Assembly: GCF_000227135.1 (NCBI RefSeq)
Contig: NC_018231.1
Coordinates: 34,519-98,518, forward strand
From: Leishmania donovani
Taxonomy: Eukaryota > Euglenozoa > Kinetoplastea > Trypanosomatida > Trypanosomatidae
Reading direction: 5' to 3'
DNA length: 64,000 nt
Below, piece by piece: positions 59,694 to 64,000 of the stretch; within the stretch, counting starts at the first letter, position 1, and the number at the start of each line of letters is the position of its first letter. Made by a program: the position numbers and the translations under genes. The notes under the pieces were generated by a model, which was not told the origin of the DNA, did not search any database, and was given only the letters and a program-made list of their open reading frames with translations.

Positions 59694-61040
59694 ATGCGCA
59701 GTTCACGTCATCTGTGCGGCCTGCCCACTGTCCGGACTGTCGCGGCAACAGGCTGGCGCTACCACCGTCACGGGGCACCGGAGAAGGTGCTACAGTATGA
59801 ACGGTATCGTGTCCCCTTCGACCGCACGAGTGGGCAGGTGGTGGTGAAGATGTTAGCGGCGCCAGTCCACCGGCATGACAAGAATCTTATCGAAGGTCAC
59901 GGGGGCCCGATAGCGGTGCCCAAGGCGTGTCTGCCACACGTCGCCGGTGTCGAGGGCGTCGGCGTGGTCGAGGAGGTCGGCTCCAACGCGAAGCTAGCGC
60001 TGAAGGAGGGGGACATGGTGTGGATCAACAACCCCTCCGTTGGCAGCTGGGCGACGCACATCGTCACGGATGCCGAGAACCTCGATGTCGTGCCTTGCCG
60101 CGCGGATGTCGATATTGAGTACCTCGCCTCGCTGTCACTGTTCCACACGGCGTACCATCTCACACACGACTTCGTGAACATCCAGCCGAACGACGTCGTG
60201 CTGCAGACCGGCGCCTCCTCGTCCATCGCGCAGATCTGCCAAGGCTACCTGCGCGCCAAGGGTGCGAAGCTCTTCCAGACGATGCAGCTGGGCCGCACAG
60301 AGCACGCCCACCTGCTGGCCTTCTTCAAACTGCGCGGTGCCTTCGCGGTCGTGCCATACAACTACGCCCGGACGAACTACATGCGCCGCCTTCTCTCCGA
60401 CGTGCCGCCGCCGAAGCTGCTGCTGAACCACACTTGTGGTGGGTACGCCTCGAACCTCGTCAACCTGCTCGGCGACAACGGCGTCTGCGTCACGTACGGC
60501 AACACGAGTCATCAGCCGATGCAGATCTCCAACATGGACGCGATCGCGCGCGGCGTTCAGTTAAAGGGCTTCTTTCTGCCGAGCTGGATTCAGCGGCACA
60601 CGCGCGAAGCTCGCATGCGGGTGCACCAGAACGTGGTGGAGAGCATGACCATCACGCAGGGTCACGGCATCTTTCGCGCACAGCGGTTCAAGATGGACGG
60701 CGACTCGGCGTTCGCCTTCAGCAACGCCTGGGACGCCCCGCTCGCCTCGCGCAAAGCAGTGTTGCGCATAGTCGGCGAGTACGGTGAGTGGCGTCGCCCG
60801 CGCTCTGACCAGGCGGGGTGGAACATCGGGCGCGCCGTCTGGGAGGACATGCTGCAGCAGATGTGGGAGTCCGCCGGCACGACGGAGAACCCGCAGTCGA
60901 TGAAGTACTACACGCCCTTTGACGACATCCACTCGTCCTTCTACGACGCGAAGCAGTCGAAAGAGTTGGGGCACCGCGACGTGTTCTTCCGTCGTCCCAA
61001 CGCACCGCGCCACAACGCCGCCGAGCAGCAGCAGCAGTAG
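59694..61040 (+). CDS. divergent mitochondrial trans-2-enoyl-CoA reductase-like protein (MECR/ETR1 type, MDR superfamily)
   Basis: The product is 448 residues from ATG 59694; the frame is open from 59622 without an ATG. A basic N-terminus suits mitochondrial import. The groES-like part (about 35-135) has VVVKMLAAPVHRHD, GVEGVGVVEEVGSN, LKEGDMVWINN and GSWATHIVTD in the order seen in MECR/ETR1, the NADPH-dependent last step of mitochondrial fatty-acid synthesis. The Rossmann part follows, with SLFHTAYHLTHDFVNIQPND and VVLQTGASSSIAQICQGYL. In that loop the family's NSGVG glycines are replaced by Ser/Ile/Ala, and I cannot place the catalytic Tyr expected near IEGHGG (66-71). The C-terminal 70 residues are extended and end in poly-Gln. 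Family membership is well supported; activity is doubtful. Confidence 0.8.
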   Translation: MRSSRHLCGLPTVRTVAATGWRYHRHGAPEKVLQYERYRVPFDRTSGQVVVKMLAAPVHRHDKNLIEGHGGPIAVPKACLPHVAGVEGVGVVEEVGSNAKLALKEGDMVWINNPSVGSWATHIVTDAENLDVVPCRADVDIEYLASLSLFHTAYHLTHDFVNIQPNDVVLQTGASSSIAQICQGYLRAKGAKLFQTMQLGRTEHAHLLAFFKLRGAFAVVPYNYARTNYMRRLLSDVPPPKLLLNHTCGGYASNLVNLLGDNGVCVTYGNTSHQPMQISNMDAIARGVQLKGFFLPSWIQRHTREARMRVHQNVVESMTITQGHGIFRAQRFKMDGDSAFAFSNAWDAPLASRKAVLRIVGEYGEWRRPRSDQAGWNIGRAVWEDMLQQMWESAGTTENPQSMKYYTPFDDIHSSFYDAKQSKELGHRDVFFRRPNAPRHNAAEQQQQ

Positions 61041-61809
61041 TCGTAGCTGATGGCAACACGCCACATGCATGCGTGTGTTCGCGGAATGGGGAGAGCGCAG
61101 CACACTACTGCTCCACCTCACAAAACAGGAAGAGGTGAACCACGCACAAGGCGATGCACGATTCGCCGCTTGCGTGGCTCTGCCGCTCCTAGTGTGTCCT
61201 TCTCTTGTTGATGGCAGCCCGAGAAGCCGAATGGTGTGTTGGCGATGGCACTGCATCCTGAGAGCGGGGGGGGGGGGGCAACGTTGGTGAGCGTCGTCGT
61301 CGCCCTTGCGACCTCTCGTGCTCGTCTTCGCTGTCGCTCTCCTTCTCCCTCCCTGAATGTGTGTGATGATTGACTGAGCGGCGGACGAGTCCGTGCAATC
61401 GGCAGCCCCTACCACCATCAACCCTCTTTCCGCGTCGTACAGCGCAGAAATGGATGAAAGCAGGGGCACGCGCCGGGGCAGAACCGTCGCGGAGCTTCCC
61501 GGCCGAAGGAGGGCGTGTTTCTACTCGTATTCAGCGTGTCGGCCTTTGTGCGCGTGCGGCTATTCTTATCTCTCCCCACTCCACCCCGCTGTTGTTGGTG
61601 TTGGTGTTTTGCGAGCACCGGCGTGGGAAGGGACGGCTGGAAGCCAACGGCCACAACGAGGTAACGAGCAAGGCGAAAGGAACAACGGAATCGCCGTGCA
61701 GTGCGGCAGGGTGTACCCCCAGTGGATGTAGGAGGAGGCCCGTGTGTGTCCGTCCGTGACCGGGCGGCGGAACAAGGACGATGGTGTAATTTCCTTCCCT
61801 TTCCACTTG

Positions 61810-61811
<2 letters not shown>

Positions 61812-61843
<32 letters not shown>
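61812..61843. repeat. GT microsatellite
   Basis: A pure GT run of 32 bases, the longest uninterrupted dinucleotide run noted in the window. Confidence 0.9.
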
Positions 61844-61845
<2 letters not shown>

Positions 61846-62200
61846 CGGCGTAGATGGCGCCTGCCATGCCGAGTGCTCGCCCGATTCCCTCTTGTGCTGC
61901 TCTCTGCGGTACGGCCGCCCACCCCCTCCCCCACCTTCGCCCCCTCTACTCTTTTTTTTTCCGCCTCACTCCTGCGTATATGCTTTCCAACGACACGCGC
62001 ACGCACGCCTACGCCATGCTTGCCTCCACATGTGCCCTGTCTCGCTCTCTGTGCACGCCTACCGTCGTTCCTGCAGAGCTGCTTTACCACCAGTCGCGGT
62101 GTCTTTCGCGCCAGGCTCTCGCTGCAGTGTGTTGCTGTTGGACGAGGGTTGTGTGTTCTCTATGCGGCTTCTGTCGCTGCTCTCTGCCCGCCTGTGACAC

Positions 62201-62227
62201 GTGTGTGTGTGTGTGTGTGTGTGTGTG
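62201..62227. repeat. GT microsatellite
   Basis: A pure GT run of 27 bases. Confidence 0.9.
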
Positions 62228-62465
62228 AGCCGTTGCCAACGTCTTCCTTCGGGTCTTTCCCTTTCAGGCATTTTTCGGGTCGTGGCGCGGGGAGGTCACG
62301 CACGCATCGCATCGGTCCAGCGAGGGGAAAAAACAGCGAGACAGAGGGAAGGGGGCAGCGGTGCTTCGTCGAGGGACCGCGACAGAACCCGCTCGTGCTC
62401 TCTCCCCGTTCAGGTACTTCAGCAGTTGCGTTGTACGCACCCGACATAGACACCTAAGCACGCAT

Positions 62466-63440
62466 ATGTGCTCGCCAGTGTCAACACCTGCGGTGAGGAC
62501 CCTTGACGGGGTGCGGTGTTGGACGGCTGCGGCGACCAGCATGTGGCACTCGCGGCATCGATGTCCTCCCTGGTCCAACACCGTGTGTCAGCGCGGTGCC
62601 TGTGTCGGGCTCACATTCGGTAGCTTCTTCATGACCCCCGTCGCCGCCGTCGGCAGCATGAGCACAAGTGGCGCACTCTGCGTGGCGTACCGTCACCAAG
62701 CCACAGACCAGTTCCACCGATTCCTGCACAACCCACATGTGGTGCAACCGGACGGGGTCGACGGACTGCCACGGGTTAAAGGTGATCAGCAGCAATGGCT
62801 CAACACGGAGCAGTGGCACGGGTACAGCGATACGTATTTGCAGCGGCACATGCAGTACCCGGCCACCGTCGAACTGAACAACCCCGCCGTCAATGCACGC
62901 CACGACCTCCTCTACGAATGTCTAGGACTTGTTTACGAGCTGTACGGTGGCCTCGCCGAGGATCTGCAGGAGCTGCACGATGACCCCCTTCACCCGCACT
63001 TCCACCGCCGCATCGCCCGCATCAAGCGCGACCGCGAGCGCATCGCCGCCGAGCTCGACAAGCGCTACGCGAAACTGCATCCAACGGTGAAGACGGTGTA
63101 CGACGCGTTCCTCGTCCGTCGCTACTACCACCTCGCCGACTGGATCGAGCATGTTGAGCGGAAGCGAGAACGTCTCATCAATGACCTCAGCCCCGATGTC
63201 ATGGAAAAGACGATGAGAATGCGTGGCATCGCAGAGCAGTACCTGCGACATCTGCGTGTCCTCGAGCACGCGCTTTACGAAGATCCTCTTATGGGCCTCC
63301 TCGAGGGTGATCGGGACACGAACGTCCTCAATCAGTATACGCCTGGCGAGCTGGCGATTCTGCGGCAGAAGGCGGCCTACTTCCGTAAGATGCGCCGGTT
63401 CGGCGCGAATCAACTAGACGCCGACCTGCACACGCACTGA
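62466..63440 (+). CDS. hypothetical basic helical protein, possibly mitochondrial
   Basis: The product is 324 residues from ATG 62466; the frame is open from 62361 without an upstream ATG. The first 70 residues are Cys/Ser/Thr-rich and low in acidic residues, compatible with a mitochondrial targeting sequence. From about 145 the protein is helical and strongly charged (HFHRRIARIKRDRERI, EHVERKRERLINDL), with several Tyr/His-rich turns (VRRYYHLADWIEHV). No catalytic motif, signal peptide or membrane segment was found, and I do not recognise the family. Charge and composition would suit a mitoribosome-associated or RNA-binding protein, but this is a guess. Confidence 0.75.
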   Translation: MCSPVSTPAVRTLDGVRCWTAAATSMWHSRHRCPPWSNTVCQRGACVGLTFGSFFMTPVAAVGSMSTSGALCVAYRHQATDQFHRFLHNPHVVQPDGVDGLPRVKGDQQQWLNTEQWHGYSDTYLQRHMQYPATVELNNPAVNARHDLLYECLGLVYELYGGLAEDLQELHDDPLHPHFHRRIARIKRDRERIAAELDKRYAKLHPTVKTVYDAFLVRRYYHLADWIEHVERKRERLINDLSPDVMEKTMRMRGIAEQYLRHLRVLEHALYEDPLMGLLEGDRDTNVLNQYTPGELAILRQKAAYFRKMRRFGANQLDADLHTH

Positions 63441-64000
63441 AGCATGGGCCCAGTCCACCCGATATGTGCCCCCGGTGTGGGGTACCCCCTGCAGCAGCCG
63501 CGTCCCGTCCGACAGCTCACCACCACCACCGCCGCCACCACCCCCTGCCCTGCCTCATCCTTCAGAAACCCACGCGCGAACATCCCTCCATACTCATCAT
63601 TATCTGGGCATCGTCCTTTCCCTCCGACGATCACCGCACCAACCTCACAGCTGCCAATGAAGGTGACGACTCGAAGATGCACGCACCCACGCACAGTCCC
63701 TCCCTCTCTCGAACCCCACATAGGCGGCACTCTGTCCTTGGTCTTCCGTGCCCCCCCCCCCTTTCTGATCCGACCCGAGCCATTCCTCTTCAGTGTGTCA
63801 CCACCGCCACATTTGCGAGGCGGCGGACACACTCCTCCACCCGCGGCACGACGTAACCCCCTGACTCCACTCTCTCCCTGGTCAACACCGATTCTAACCG
63901 CTCCTCTCTCTCTCTCCCCGTCCACCCCCCCCACAAAACACACGCACGCGCGCACACGAACACAAAGTATGACACACGTAAACCCACCCACAAATCGCCC
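63441..64000. other. intergenic region at the window end
   Basis: Non-coding 3' flank. It contains a CCACC-rich stretch (63519-63545), C-runs near 63752 and 63927, and a (CT)n run near 63904-63920, which may be the splice signal of a gene beyond the window. Confidence 0.55.

Larger units (their letters stand above)
61041..62465. other. intergenic region
   Basis: No gene. It contains a G13 run (61266-61278), two TG microsatellites (61812-61843, 62201-62227) and C/T-rich stretches (61915-61965, 62240-62270). Confidence 0.55.

Overview
The window looks like nuclear chromosomal DNA of a trypanosomatid, most probably Leishmania. Every gene I can support is intronless, lies on the + strand and is separated by long non-coding stretches rich in polypyrimidine runs, TG/CA microsatellites and poly-C/poly-G tracts. 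That is the layout of a kinetoplastid polycistronic unit whose mRNAs are matured by trans-splicing and polyadenylation. No tRNA, rRNA, CRISPR or autonomous transposon was recognised. From unchecked memory, an array of surface-antigen-like genes like this one lies on chromosome 4 of L. major.

Layout. 1-12.6 kb holds a very large PPR-like, probably mitochondrial protein, a repeat-rich gap region (6.8-8.2 kb), a GEX1/KAR5/Brambleberry-type nuclear-fusion protein and a coiled-coil protein. 13.3-18.0 kb holds the exosome subunit RRP40 and two unrecognised proteins. 18.5-32.9 kb is a tandem array of five surface-antigen-like genes. Each complete member has a signal peptide, Cys-rich modules and a GPI-type C-terminus. 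The array contains identical flanks, an identical internal module and five of the window's seven assembly gaps. 35.9-39.6 kb holds two single-pass membrane proteins, one resembling a C-type-lectin-like ectodomain. 41-52 kb holds a GRAM-domain protein, a giant RluA-family pseudouridine synthase, a TPR-like protein and mitoribosomal uL29m (MRP-L47). 52.3-63.4 kb holds a 1975-residue protein with two tandem AMP-deaminase-like domains, both lacking metal-binding residues, then a divergent mitochondrial enoyl reductase-like protein and an unrecognised basic helical protein.

The genes do not form one pathway. Several probably act in the mitochondrion (PPR-like protein, uL29m, enoyl reductase-like protein, perhaps the pseudouridine synthase). 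Others act in RNA decay (RRP40), at the cell surface (the antigen array) and in nuclear fusion (GEX1-like).

Most notable: a double AMP-deaminase pseudoenzyme; a karyogamy-family protein in a parasite with cryptic sex; and assembly evidence that five of the six 99-N gaps are flanked by copies of the same sequence, and that the 680-N gap hides a near copy of the neighbouring antigen gene's 3' end (678 bp in the paralogue). Identity statements come from reading the sequence by eye, not from alignment software.
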